Shown here one piece after another: positions 9,662-18,039 of a DNA stretch of 64,000 nt. The stretch is from Marinomonas polaris DSM 16579 (GTDB lineage Bacteria; Pseudomonadota; Gammaproteobacteria; Pseudomonadales; Marinomonadaceae). The notes under the pieces are model-generated. The model ran no database searches. It had not been told where the DNA came from and was given only the letters and a program-made list of their open reading frames with translations. The translations under genes and the position numbers were made by a program. Each line of letters starts with the position of its first letter. Positions within the stretch are counted from its first letter, which is position 1. The stretch covers positions 124,001 to 188,000 of the forward strand of contig NZ_FQVF01000007.1 of assembly GCF_900129155.1 (NCBI RefSeq), given 5' to 3'.

Positions 9662-10189
9662 TTACTCCGTTACCACAATTGCTTTGATGCGATCAATTTG
9701 CCAGATGGAGCGACCATAAAATATTTCTGATTTGAGCTCTTCACGCTCATCGAATGGATAGATCACCATAATGGGACCGAGATTTCTAACACTCATCGGC
9801 TTTCCGTCTAGATGAGTTGCTAAAATCGCGCCGTTTTCCGTAAAGTCACTAAGGGGGATTTCAGTCATGTACTCATTAAGAGCTGTGACTTGTAAAAATG
9901 TAGCTGTACTACTTAACTGTTTTAATAGGTCCGCGGCAGAAAAACCTTGGTAAGTGTGAATGCCTTTTGTCCATGGATTATGGGTAGTAATGAAATGTTG
10001 TGGCAAGGTCTCTAACATGGCTAAATCAAAAGCCGATTCTTGTTCTGAATTTGAGGTATTAATCGCCCCAGATACAGTCAGTATTACTCTACCTTTCGGT
10101 TTATCTGCTGCGTAGGACGCAATAGAAATAACACCTAAAAACAGTAATACAAGAGGATTTAGATTTGTATAAGAAGAGCATAAACGCAT
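9662..10189 (-). CDS. Periplasmic molybdopterin-oxidoreductase-fold protein
   Basis: Protein of 175 aa with a signal peptide (about 1-28, cut after SYA) and a fold resembling the oxidoreductase molybdopterin-binding domain, judged by segments such as YQGFSAADLL, LSDFTENGAILATHLDGKPM and GPIMVIYPFD. No cysteine remains in the mature part, so the usual cysteine ligand of molybdenum in this superfamily is missing and enzymatic activity is doubtful. It ends 2 bp before the kinase-like gene, which suggests it binds a ligand and feeds that sensor (inference). Confidence 0.7.
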   Translation of the reverse strand: MRLCSSYTNLNPLVLLFLGVISIASYAADKPKGRVILTVSGAINTSNSEQESAFDLAMLETLPQHFITTHNPWTKGIHTYQGFSAADLLKQLSSTATFLQVTALNEYMTEIPLSDFTENGAILATHLDGKPMSVRNLGPIMVIYPFDEREELKSEIFYGRSIWQIDRIKAIVVTE

Positions 10190-10303
10190 GAATAAGAGCC
10201 TAACTTAGTTGCTTGACTGATTTTTACTCTATGATAGACAAAAATAGCGAGCTTGTGTGATGAATACTAGCTTTGAAATGAAAGAATAGCGGGTTTTAGA
10301 GAC

Positions 10304-10360
10304 AATTAAGCCGTTTTTGGTACTCTTAATTGAGAAACCTCAAAACGGCTTAATTGGTTT
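10304..10360. terminator. Long hairpin after oppF, probable terminator
   Basis: AATTAAGCCGTTTT (10304-10317) pairs with AAAACGGCTTAATT (10342-10355) around a 24-nt loop. It lies between the end of oppF and the start of the next minus-strand operon. The tails are only weakly T-rich (GGTTTTG on the plus strand), so its efficiency is uncertain. Confidence 0.6.
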
Positions 10361-10392
10361 TGCCTGTATCTTCTTCGTATTTAATAGATGTA

Positions 10393-11394
10393 TTAAGTTA
10401 TGTCAGCAAGACGCGAGCAGGCGGCTTGGTGCTCATTTGATAACACTTGCAAGATAGGTTTTTGTTGCGCGCAACCTTCATTTGCATGGGGGCAACGCGT
10501 ACGGAAAACACAACCAGACGGCGGACTTATCGGAGAGGGTAAATCCCCCGTCAAGAGCTGAATTTTCTTACCACGCTCTACTTTTGGGTCCGGTACAGGC
10601 ACAGCAGACATCAAGGCTTTGGTGTATGGGTGCTGAGGGTTTTCATAAAGCGCTCGTTTGCTGGCTAATTCAACTGCATTGCCCAAGTACATCACCAATA
10701 CACGGTCTGAAATGTGTTTTACCACACTTAAATCGTGAGCGATAAACACCAAAGACAAGCCCATTTCCGCTTGCAACTCTTTTAACAGATTGACCACTTG
10801 AGCTTGGATGGAAACGTCCAACGCTGAAACAGGCTCGTCACATACAACTAATTTTGGTTTGAGGATCAAAGCGCGAGCAATACCGATACGCTGGCACTGG
10901 CCACCGGAAAACTCATGAGGATAACGGTTAATCACGTTAGGTAATAAACCCACGCGATCCATTATGTTACGAACTTCAGCTTTTACTGCTTCTTTTGATA
11001 GTTCTGGACGAAAGGTTCTAAGCGGTTCGGCGATGATATCGCCCACTGTCATACGAGGATCAAGAGACGCCAATGGATCTTGAAAGATCATTTGCAGTTC
11101 TTGGCGCTTGCTGCGCATTTGTTTTTTGTCCAGATCCGTTAGGTCTTGACCTAGCCAAACCACATTACCTTCGGTGATTGGCACAAGACGCAGTAAAGCT
11201 CGCGCGAGCGTGGATTTACCACAACCAGATTCGCCTACCACACCGAGAGTTTCCCCAGCATAAATAGTTAAATTAACGCCATCTACTGCTTTTAGTGATT
11301 GGCCTTTTTCCCATGGCCATGCATTGTCTGACTTTATGTTGAAGTGGACTTTTAAGTTATTCACTTCCATTAATACGTTATTTGAAGTGTTCAT
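10393..11394 (-). CDS. oppF: Oligopeptide ABC transporter ATPase OppF
   Basis: One of two cytoplasmic ATPases of a peptide importer, 333 aa from the ATG at 11394. That ATG overlaps the oppD stop as TAATG; an ATG 12 bp further upstream is possible. It has Walker [10 protein letters not shown], the signature FSGGQCQR and Walker [12 protein letters not shown]. The C-terminal oligopeptide-transporter extension carries the Fe-S-type cysteines ([15 protein letters not shown]). It is the last gene of oppABCDF. Confidence 0.93.
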   Translation of the reverse strand: MNTSNNVLMEVNNLKVHFNIKSDNAWPWEKGQSLKAVDGVNLTIYAGETLGVVGESGCGKSTLARALLRLVPITEGNVVWLGQDLTDLDKKQMRSKRQELQMIFQDPLASLDPRMTVGDIIAEPLRTFRPELSKEAVKAEVRNIMDRVGLLPNVINRYPHEFSGGQCQRIGIARALILKPKLVVCDEPVSALDVSIQAQVVNLLKELQAEMGLSLVFIAHDLSVVKHISDRVLVMYLGNAVELASKRALYENPQHPYTKALMSAVPVPDPKVERGKKIQLLTGDLPSPISPPSGCVFRTRCPHANEGCAQQKPILQVLSNEHQAACSRLADIT

Positions 11395-12383
11395 TAGGCG
11401 ATCCATCCATCAACGGATTTATGACAAGCTCGTAGTTGACCCGGTGCAAACTCTTTTAGCTCGGGCATGCTTTCTCCACAGCGCTCTTTAGCAAATTCAC
11501 AGCGCGTTTGGAACGGACAGCCAGATGGCATATGCAATAAGTTTGGTGGATTGCCTGGAATGGTCGATAGTTTTTCGTCATCGGCATCTAGGCGTGGAAT
11601 GGCTTTTAATAAACCTTGCGTATACGGATGCGTAGGGCGATAAAACACATCTTCTGCGGTGCCATATTCCATCGTTTGTCCGGCGTACATCACCAACACT
11701 TTGTCGCATAAGCCAGCGACCACGCCCAAATCATGAGTGATCATGATGATGGAGGTGTTGAAGTCGTCTTTTAATTCGTTTAGCAAGGTCAGAATCTGAG
11801 CTTGTACGGTTACGTCTAGGGCGGTGGTTGGTTCATCAGCGATTAACAGCTTAGGTTGGCATAACAAGGCCATAGCGATCATCACGCGCTGTCTCATGCC
11901 GCCAGAAAATTCGTGCGGGTACATGTTCATACGTTTGCGCGCTTCGGGCATTTTCACCGCGTCGAGCATTTTGACCGAGGCTTCAAAGGCTTCGGCTTTG
12001 CTCATGCCTTTGTGTAGCATTAAGACTTCCATTAGCTGCTTACCGACTTTCATATAAGGATTCAATGAAGTCATTGGATCTTGGAAAATCATCGCAATTT
12101 CTTTGGAGCGGATGCGGTTCATGGCTTTTTCATTCAGGGTAAGAATATTTTGCTCGTTAAAGCGCGCTTCCCCTTCAATGACACCATTGCCGGCTAGCAA
12201 TCCCATAAGAGCGAAAGCGGTTTGGCTTTTACCAGAACCAGATTCACCCACGATGCCGAGGGTTTCCCCTTGTGCCAGTGTGAAGTTCAGATCATTCACT
12301 GCGGTAACAAAACCATCTGGGGTTCTGAAGTTAACTCGTAAATTATTAACTTCTAGCAAATTTTTTGTATTTGATAAGCTCAT
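11394..12383 (-). CDS. oppD: Oligopeptide ABC transporter ATPase OppD
   Basis: ATPase partner of OppF, 329 aa. Walker A is GESGSGKSQ, the signature FSGGMRQR and Walker B LLIADEPTTALD, with the family C-terminal motif GCPFQTRCEFAKERCGE. It begins 9 bp after oppC, with an AAGGAG-type site before the ATG, and overlaps oppF by one base. A heterodimer with OppF would power peptide uptake through OppBC. Confidence 0.94.
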   Translation of the reverse strand: MSLSNTKNLLEVNNLRVNFRTPDGFVTAVNDLNFTLAQGETLGIVGESGSGKSQTAFALMGLLAGNGVIEGEARFNEQNILTLNEKAMNRIRSKEIAMIFQDPMTSLNPYMKVGKQLMEVLMLHKGMSKAEAFEASVKMLDAVKMPEARKRMNMYPHEFSGGMRQRVMIAMALLCQPKLLIADEPTTALDVTVQAQILTLLNELKDDFNTSIIMITHDLGVVAGLCDKVLVMYAGQTMEYGTAEDVFYRPTHPYTQGLLKAIPRLDADDEKLSTIPGNPPNLLHMPSGCPFQTRCEFAKERCGESMPELKEFAPGQLRACHKSVDGWIA

Positions 12384-12392
12384 AAGGTCTCC

Positions 12393-13319
12393 TTAGCGGT
12401 CTTTTGGATCAAGCGCATCGCGTAAGCCATCGCCGAGGAAGTTAAAACAAAACAGAGTAACGACAAGGAAACTAAGCGGCCAAGCCAATTGCCATATAGC
12501 TATTTCCATATTCTGAGCACCTTCAGAAATCAATGCGCCCCAGCTTGTCATTGGTTCTTGAACACCGAGTCCTAAGAAGCTGATAAAAGACTCAAGCAAG
12601 ATCATATTCGGCACTAATAAAGTAGCGTAAACGACCACGATACCGAGTACGTTTGGCACAATGTGGCGCAAGATGATTTTTGGTGTAGACACGCCGCAAG
12701 CGTAAGCCGCTTCGATGTATTCTTTGTTTTTTAGGCTCAATGTTTGGCCGCGAACAATCCGCGCCATGTCGAGCCAAGAGATCGCGCCAATGGCGACAAA
12801 GATCAAGAAGATATGGCGACCAAACAAGGTCATCAAAATGATCACGAAAAACATGAAAGGGAAAGAGTTAAGAATTTCCAAGAAACGCATCATGACACTG
12901 TCAACGCGACCGCCTATGTAACCCGATGCCGCGCCGTAAAGCGTACCTATTACAATAGCTACCGCGCTGCCCATGATGCCGACCAATAGCGAGATTTGTC
13001 CGCCTTGCATGGTACGAACAAAAATATCACGGCCTAGAGTGTCGGTACCAAAATAATGACCGTTTTCAATGTTTGGGCGGCCCAAAGTAGAAATATCAGA
13101 TAGCGCTTCCCAGTCGATATCGTCGTAATTCCATTGGCTGAAAAACGGGCCTAGCAAAGCAATTGCCGTAATAATAGTCAGTACAATTAAGCTGGTTACA
13201 GCGGCATGGTTAGAAAAAAAGCGACGACGAGCGTCTTGCCATAAACTGCGACCTTCGACTTCCACCACTTTTTCGGCGAACTGTTCGACGGCCTGAATTT
13301 TGTCTTTTGTAGTAATCAT
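12393..13319 (-). CDS. oppC: Oligopeptide ABC permease OppC
   Basis: Inner-membrane permease of 308 aa. It has an N-terminal cytoplasmic tail with one helix (about 37-60), a periplasmic segment, and a cluster of five helices. The EAA loop that docks on the ATPase is at EAAYACGVSTPKIILR. The segment HYFGTDTLGRDIF is typical of the DppC/OppC family. It starts 11 bp after oppB. Confidence 0.94.
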   Translation of the reverse strand: MITTKDKIQAVEQFAEKVVEVEGRSLWQDARRRFFSNHAAVTSLIVLTIITAIALLGPFFSQWNYDDIDWEALSDISTLGRPNIENGHYFGTDTLGRDIFVRTMQGGQISLLVGIMGSAVAIVIGTLYGAASGYIGGRVDSVMMRFLEILNSFPFMFFVIILMTLFGRHIFLIFVAIGAISWLDMARIVRGQTLSLKNKEYIEAAYACGVSTPKIILRHIVPNVLGIVVVYATLLVPNMILLESFISFLGLGVQEPMTSWGALISEGAQNMEIAIWQLAWPLSFLVVTLFCFNFLGDGLRDALDPKDR

Positions 13320-13330
13320 AATAGGAGGCC

Positions 13331-14251
13331 TTAGTAGCGAATTTTCGGATCAATAACAGCGTATAAAATATCGACGATGGCATTGAATAGAATCGTTAAT
13401 GTACCGACCAAAATGGTGACACCCATGACCATGGAATAGTCGCGATTCAGTGCGCCATTAATAAAGTGCTGACCAATACCGCCGGTGCCAAAATACACAT
13501 CTACAATCACAGAACCTGTCACGATGCCGACAAACGCAGGCCCAAGATAGGAAACAACAGGCAGCATGGCGGGGCGCAAAGCATGCTGAAAGATTATGCG
13601 ATACTTCGGTAGGCCTTTTGCTCGTGCGGTACGGATAAAGTTGGAGTGCATGGTTTCTATCATGCTACCGCGAGTAATACGTGCGATCTGCGCAATATAG
13701 CTAGTGGACATGGCAATAACAGGCATCACCAAATAAGGCCAAGCCCCTCCATTCCAGCCACCGGGCGGTAACCAATGGTTATAAATAGAGAAGAACAGGA
13801 TGCACAAAGGAGCCAAAACAAAATTCGGCAGCACGATCCCAAGGTTTGCAAAGCCCATGACACCATAGTCTAACCAAGAGTTCTGGCGCAGTGCTGCGAT
13901 AATGCCACAGCCCACACCAATGAGCAGAGCGACAAGAAAAGACCAAATGCCGATTTCAGCAGAGACAGGAAAACTCTGTGCAATCAGTTCGTTAATGGTG
14001 AAATCTTTATAGCGAAAAGAAGGTCCTAGATCGCCTTGAAGTAAGCCACCAAGGTAATAAAAATATTGATTAATGACCGGCTCATCTAAATGGTATTTGG
14101 CGTTAATGTTTGCCAATACTTCTGGCGGCAAAGTACGCTCGCTGGAGAATGGGCTGCCTGGAGCAGAGTGCATTAAGAAAAAAGAAACCGTAATCAAAAT
14201 TAATAATGTTGGAATGGCTTCTAAAATGCGTTTTGAAATAAATGTCAGCAT
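13331..14251 (-). CDS. oppB: Oligopeptide ABC permease OppB
   Basis: Inner-membrane permease of 306 aa with six predicted helices. The family N-terminus reads ITVSFFLMHSAPGSPF and the EAA loop RTARAKGLPKYRIIF, followed by HALRPAMLPVVSYLGP. It is first of the downstream transporter genes and is separated from oppA by 148 bp holding two hairpins that could reduce read-through. Confidence 0.94.
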   Translation of the reverse strand: MLTFISKRILEAIPTLLILITVSFFLMHSAPGSPFSSERTLPPEVLANINAKYHLDEPVINQYFYYLGGLLQGDLGPSFRYKDFTINELIAQSFPVSAEIGIWSFLVALLIGVGCGIIAALRQNSWLDYGVMGFANLGIVLPNFVLAPLCILFFSIYNHWLPPGGWNGGAWPYLVMPVIAMSTSYIAQIARITRGSMIETMHSNFIRTARAKGLPKYRIIFQHALRPAMLPVVSYLGPAFVGIVTGSVIVDVYFGTGGIGQHFINGALNRDYSMVMGVTILVGTLTILFNAIVDILYAVIDPKIRY

Positions 14252-14316
14252 AAAAATTACCGGACTAGGCGCTATAAATGGCGGCTAATGCTAGGAACCT
14301 GTAGGGAATTCAAGAG

Positions 14317-14378
14317 ATGCCCAGCGCTAAAGCACTGGGCATGGTTTAACACAAAGTACTTTTTAATTTTTAAGTACT
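14317..14378 (-). terminator. Intercistronic hairpins between oppA and oppB
   Basis: ATGCCCAG (14317-14324) pairs with CTGGGCAT (14335-14342), with further partial inner pairing. A second AT-rich palindrome has AAGTACTT at both ends (about 14354-14378). Such hairpins after a binding-protein gene commonly limit read-through or protect the upstream mRNA. There is no clear T-run, so partial attenuation is more likely than full termination. Confidence 0.6.
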
Positions 14379-14399
14379 ATTCAATCTATAAACAGCGCC

Positions 14400-16010
14400 T
14401 TAGTGCTTGATGATGTACATATCTCGCACGTAAACGTTATCTTCTGGATTAGGCATGTAACCGCCTAAGTAGCTTTTTACTAAACGTTTTTCGGTATATT
14501 GATAAATAGGAGCAACTGCCATGTCTTGTTCAATGGCGATTTCTTCTGCTTTGTTGTAGTTCTCGGTAGGGTGCTGCATGGTACGGGCATCGTGCAAAAG
14601 CTTGTCGTATTCTGCGTTGCTGTACTTACCGTCGTTATTACCGTGAGTTGTTGTTAGAAGATCTAACATAGTAGAGGCTTCGTTGTAGTCACCAATCCAA
14701 CCCGCACGTGCAATATCAAATTGTTGATGCTTTTTCGTTTCTAGGTAAGTTTTCCACTCTTGGTTTTCCAGGGTAACGTTAACGCCCAAGGTTTTTTTCC
14801 ACATAGAAGCAATCGCAATGGCGATTTTCTTATGGTTTTCGTTGGTGTTGTAAAGCAAGCTGAAAGACAGAGGGTTGCTTTGAGTGTATCCGGCTTCTTC
14901 TAATAGAGCCTTGGCTTTATCGTCACGTTCTTTTTGTGACCAAGTTGCGTACTCAGGTGTTGCTGGAGAGAAGTCGTTTACTACTTCTGGTGTGAAAGAA
15001 TACGCAGGTAATTCACCAGTGCCCGTTACAAACTTTGTGATTACGTTACGATCAATGGCATAGGACAAAGCTTTACGTACTCGAACATCGTTGTATGGTG
15101 CTTTTGTTACGTTGAATTGGTAGTAATAGGTGCCTAGTTTTGGCGTAACGACAACTTCATCAGGAATGTCTCGCATGAGCTGTCTGAAGTGGTCATTTGG
15201 TATCTCATAGCTAAGATCCATTTGACCCGCTTGGAAGCGTTTTAGCTCAGCATTAGGTGATTCAATTGGTAAATAGGTAACCTTGTTGATGATTGTTTTG
15301 GCATCATTCCAATAGTTCGTATTGCGGGTGAAAACCATTTTTTCGTTCACGACCCATTCGTCCATTTTATACGCGCCGTTAGACACCATATGCTCTGGTT
15401 TTGTCCAATTATCCCCCCATTTCTCGACCACTTTTTTCGGTACAGGGAACATGGTTTGATGAGAGGTCATTTTTACAAAGTAAGGCACTGGACGTTCAAG
15501 TGTGACCTGGAATGTGTGGGCGTCTAATGCTTTTACACCAAGAGTTGAAGGTTTGGCTTCACCAGCGATGATCTTAGTCGCATTAACAATAGATGGAATT
15601 TCCATGAACCATGCGTATGGAGAAGCAAGTGCAGGGTCAACAGCACGAGTAAAAGCGTAAACAAAATCCTCTGCTGTGACTGGGTCACCATTAGACCATT
15701 TGGCATCTTTACGGAGGTGGAAGGTGTATTGAGTGTTGTCGGCGTTTACGTCATAGCTTTCTGCGACACCTGGTACTTGGTTACCGTCACCATCTTGGTT
15801 GTATAAACCTTCAAAAAGATCTTTAGAACGGATAGAAGCTGGTGTGCCTTCCATTTTTTGTGGATCAAGGGTTGCGGGTTCTGCACCACCACCACGAACA
15901 AGTTCTTGTTTAGCCGCTAATTCTACGCCTGCTGGTACGTCAGCAGCTTGAGCTTCTAGAGTGAAGATAGATGTAGCCATAATAGCACTGGCGAGTAATG
16001 TCATTTTCAT
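14400..16010 (-). CDS. oppA: Periplasmic oligopeptide-binding protein OppA
   Basis: Substrate-binding protein of the Opp importer, 536 aa, the usual SBP family 5 length. The signal peptide ends EAQA near residue 22. Family landmarks are RGGGAEPATLDPQK, LFEGLYNQDGDGNQVPG (the YEGL-type motif) and TFHLRKDAKWSNGDPVTAEDF. It is the first and presumably most expressed gene of the operon, and the hairpins behind it fit that. Peptide length preference cannot be read from the sequence. MppA-like murein-peptide binding is an alternative. Confidence 0.93.
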   Translation of the reverse strand: MKMTLLASAIMATSIFTLEAQAADVPAGVELAAKQELVRGGGAEPATLDPQKMEGTPASIRSKDLFEGLYNQDGDGNQVPGVAESYDVNADNTQYTFHLRKDAKWSNGDPVTAEDFVYAFTRAVDPALASPYAWFMEIPSIVNATKIIAGEAKPSTLGVKALDAHTFQVTLERPVPYFVKMTSHQTMFPVPKKVVEKWGDNWTKPEHMVSNGAYKMDEWVVNEKMVFTRNTNYWNDAKTIINKVTYLPIESPNAELKRFQAGQMDLSYEIPNDHFRQLMRDIPDEVVVTPKLGTYYYQFNVTKAPYNDVRVRKALSYAIDRNVITKFVTGTGELPAYSFTPEVVNDFSPATPEYATWSQKERDDKAKALLEEAGYTQSNPLSFSLLYNTNENHKKIAIAIASMWKKTLGVNVTLENQEWKTYLETKKHQQFDIARAGWIGDYNEASTMLDLLTTTHGNNDGKYSNAEYDKLLHDARTMQHPTENYNKAEEIAIEQDMAVAPIYQYTEKRLVKSYLGGYMPNPEDNVYVRDMYIIKH

Positions 16011-16352
16011 TTTTATATTGTCCCTTGTGAGTTAGCTTTTGTGTATGTGCTTTTTATATTCAGACGCGATACCTGCACTGGTTCGTATTCGTCTTACGGT
16101 TTCATAGTTCACCAATTCGATAAAGGTCACAATCGAAATTGCGTATCAGGTCATGCGTCTAATAAATGTAAGCTTTATAAAAGAGCGGTGAAAATTGCAT
16201 GTTTGGTGTCTATAAGGCTTGAAGGCGTTGCTGTTTCAGTTTATGAACCTTCAATTTGAAAGGCTTTGTGGAGCCGCGAAAGTCGTCATGATATTCTGTG
16301 GTTCTTAGATAAATTTGATGAAAAGGTTTAAATTCAGGAGTAATACAGCATC
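16011..16352. other. oppA/cysZ divergent intergenic region
   Basis: 342 bp without a credible gene. It must hold the promoters of oppA (-) and cysZ (+). I see an inverted repeat TTGAAGG (16219-16225)/CCTTCAA (16248-16254) and a short palindrome TTCAATTTGAA (16250-16260), possible operator material. No sigma-54 or Pho-type site is evident. Confidence 0.5.
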
Positions 16353-17132
16353 GTGATCACACACCCATTTAAAGCCGCTGGGGCTTTTTTAAAAGCGTTT
16401 CCCTTGGTTTTTTCGAAAGACTTAAGACTGTTTATATTGGCTCCTTTGTTGGCGAATTTTGTTTTAGTCGGCTTATTATATATGGTCGCTTTTAGCTATT
16501 TTCAGACCTTAATGGACTCGGCAATGGGATATCTACCTGAGTGGGTTTCCTTTTTAAATTGGCTGTTTTATTTGATATTTGCCGCTATTATTAGTGTACT
16601 TTTGTTCTATAGTTTTTCAGTAGGTGTGAATATTTTGGCGGCGCCTTTTATGGCGTTTCTAGCAGAAAAAGTAGAAGAAAAGGAAACAGGGAAGGTTTTT
16701 GATGAAACGCTGACGGCTGGCGTTCTTATCGCGATAGTTGGTCGCAGTTTACAGCGAGAATTCCAGAAAATATTGTATTTTTTACCTCGTTTTATTTTGT
16801 TACTGTTATTGTCTTTTATCCCTCTTGTTAATGTTATTGCTCCAGTATTATTACTATTGTTTTCGGCTTGGATGTTATCCCTGCAATATATGGATTATGC
16901 TTTTGATAATAATAAGGTTAAATTTCATGATATGAGAATGGCATTACGCTCCAAACCTTTGTTATGTTGGACATTTGGCGGCATAGTAATGGTTGGTTTG
17001 ACGATTCCTTTCTTTAACCTATTCGTTATGCCGATTGCTGTTGTAGCTGCCACATTATTGTGGATTTCGGTTTTCAGATCACAACATGGGGATTTTTCTG
17101 CCTTGTTAGATCGTACTAATGGAACTTTGTGA
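16353..17132 (+). CDS. cysZ: CysZ/EI24-family membrane protein
   Basis: Membrane protein of 259 aa similar in length and pattern to CysZ (sulfate uptake for cysteine synthesis, 253 aa in E. coli). The opening PFKAAGAFLKAFPLVF and the segment NILAAPFMAFLAEKVEE match the family. About four to six hydrophobic segments are present. The start is GTG at 16353 with CAGGAG upstream; the next residues fit the family start. It overlaps the following response regulator by TGATG, an uncommon partnership. Confidence 0.85.
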   Translation: MITHPFKAAGAFLKAFPLVFSKDLRLFILAPLLANFVLVGLLYMVAFSYFQTLMDSAMGYLPEWVSFLNWLFYLIFAAIISVLLFYSFSVGVNILAAPFMAFLAEKVEEKETGKVFDETLTAGVLIAIVGRSLQREFQKILYFLPRFILLLLLSFIPLVNVIAPVLLLLFSAWMLSLQYMDYAFDNNKVKFHDMRMALRSKPLLCWTFGGIVMVGLTIPFFNLFVMPIAVVAATLLWISVFRSQHGDFSALLDRTNGTL

Positions 17133-17974
17133 TGTCGTTAAAAATTTTGGTAGTAGATGATGCCTCTTTTACACGTGACTTGATTCGGCGCACATTGCGT
17201 AAGCAGTTTCCTGCGGTTGAAATTGAAGAGGCGGTGAATGGACGTAAAGCACAACAAATGTTAAATAAAATTCAGTTTGATATGGTGTTGTGCGATTGGG
17301 AAATGCCTGAAATGACAGGCGTTGAGCTGCTTAAGTGGTGCCGAGAACAACCGAAATACAAAAAAGAAGACGTGCCATTTGTGATGATTACTAGCCGTGG
17401 TGATAAAAGCCATGTGGTGGAAGCTGTTCAATCAGGTGTGACGGATTATCTAGGCAAACCATTTTCTAGTGAACAGCTCGCTAACAAAGTCATATCGGCT
17501 GCGAAAAAGCATGGACTTGAAAAGAAGCTGACGTCTCAAAAAGCCCGTGAATCTGTCTCGCCTGGTGGCGTCAGTTCGGCATCGCTGGATGTATTAATGG
17601 GAGCAGGCAAAAGCACTCCTGTGAAGGCTACCAAGTTTACGAATCCAGACGCACCAGTTGTGACAGTTAAAGACGTTAAAATTCCAACTCAAGTACGTTT
17701 TGAGGGAAAACAATTTCGCTGCATGATTATTCAGTTTAGTAAAACTGAAGCAACGATGTTTATAAAGAGTGATGATGTTGTGCCACAAGTCTTGGGGCAG
17801 GCGGTATTGGATCTGGAACATAAGGGCGCGATGAATCGTTTGAATTATTATGTTCAATCCGTCGCTACCACAGAGAAAAAACACGATTCTACTTTTTTGA
17901 CGGTTATCTTGAGTTTAATCGATCAGGATAGCGAGAAAGAGGCGTTTATTAGCCAGTTGTTTGATAGCCTATAA
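17132..17974 (+). CDS. Response regulator with PilZ-like C-terminus
   Basis: Cytoplasmic response regulator of 280 aa. The receiver domain is at about 1-125, with acidic pair VVDD, phospho-Asp D55 (VLCDWEMPE) and the conserved Lys in YLGKPF. A linker of about 45 residues leads to a C-terminal domain (about 190-280) whose opening IPTQVRFEGKQFRCMI resembles a divergent PilZ or small effector domain. That second assignment is tentative. The start ATG overlaps the cysZ stop (TGATG); the GTG one codon earlier is less likely. No kinase is adjacent. Confidence 0.8.
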   Translation: MSLKILVVDDASFTRDLIRRTLRKQFPAVEIEEAVNGRKAQQMLNKIQFDMVLCDWEMPEMTGVELLKWCREQPKYKKEDVPFVMITSRGDKSHVVEAVQSGVTDYLGKPFSSEQLANKVISAAKKHGLEKKLTSQKARESVSPGGVSSASLDVLMGAGKSTPVKATKFTNPDAPVVTVKDVKIPTQVRFEGKQFRCMIIQFSKTEATMFIKSDDVVPQVLGQAVLDLEHKGAMNRLNYYVQSVATTEKKHDSTFLTVILSLIDQDSEKEAFISQLFDSL

Positions 17975-18002
17975 GTATTTTCGGGTTTGATTTGAATGAT
18001 GT

Positions 18003-18036
18003 AAAAAGGGACGCATGAATGCCATGTGTCCCTTTT
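18003..18036. terminator. Bidirectional terminator between response regulator and phoR
   Basis: AAAAAGGGAC pairs with GTCCCTTTTT, with an inner CATG/CATG pairing, giving A- and T-runs on either side. It lies exactly between the two converging genes and can serve both strands. Confidence 0.85.
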
Positions 18037-18039
18037 TTA

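Noticed and set aside
16041-16259. 72-aa open frame in the oppA/cysZ gap
   Set aside because: No ribosome site, odd composition, and it lies across the expected promoter region.
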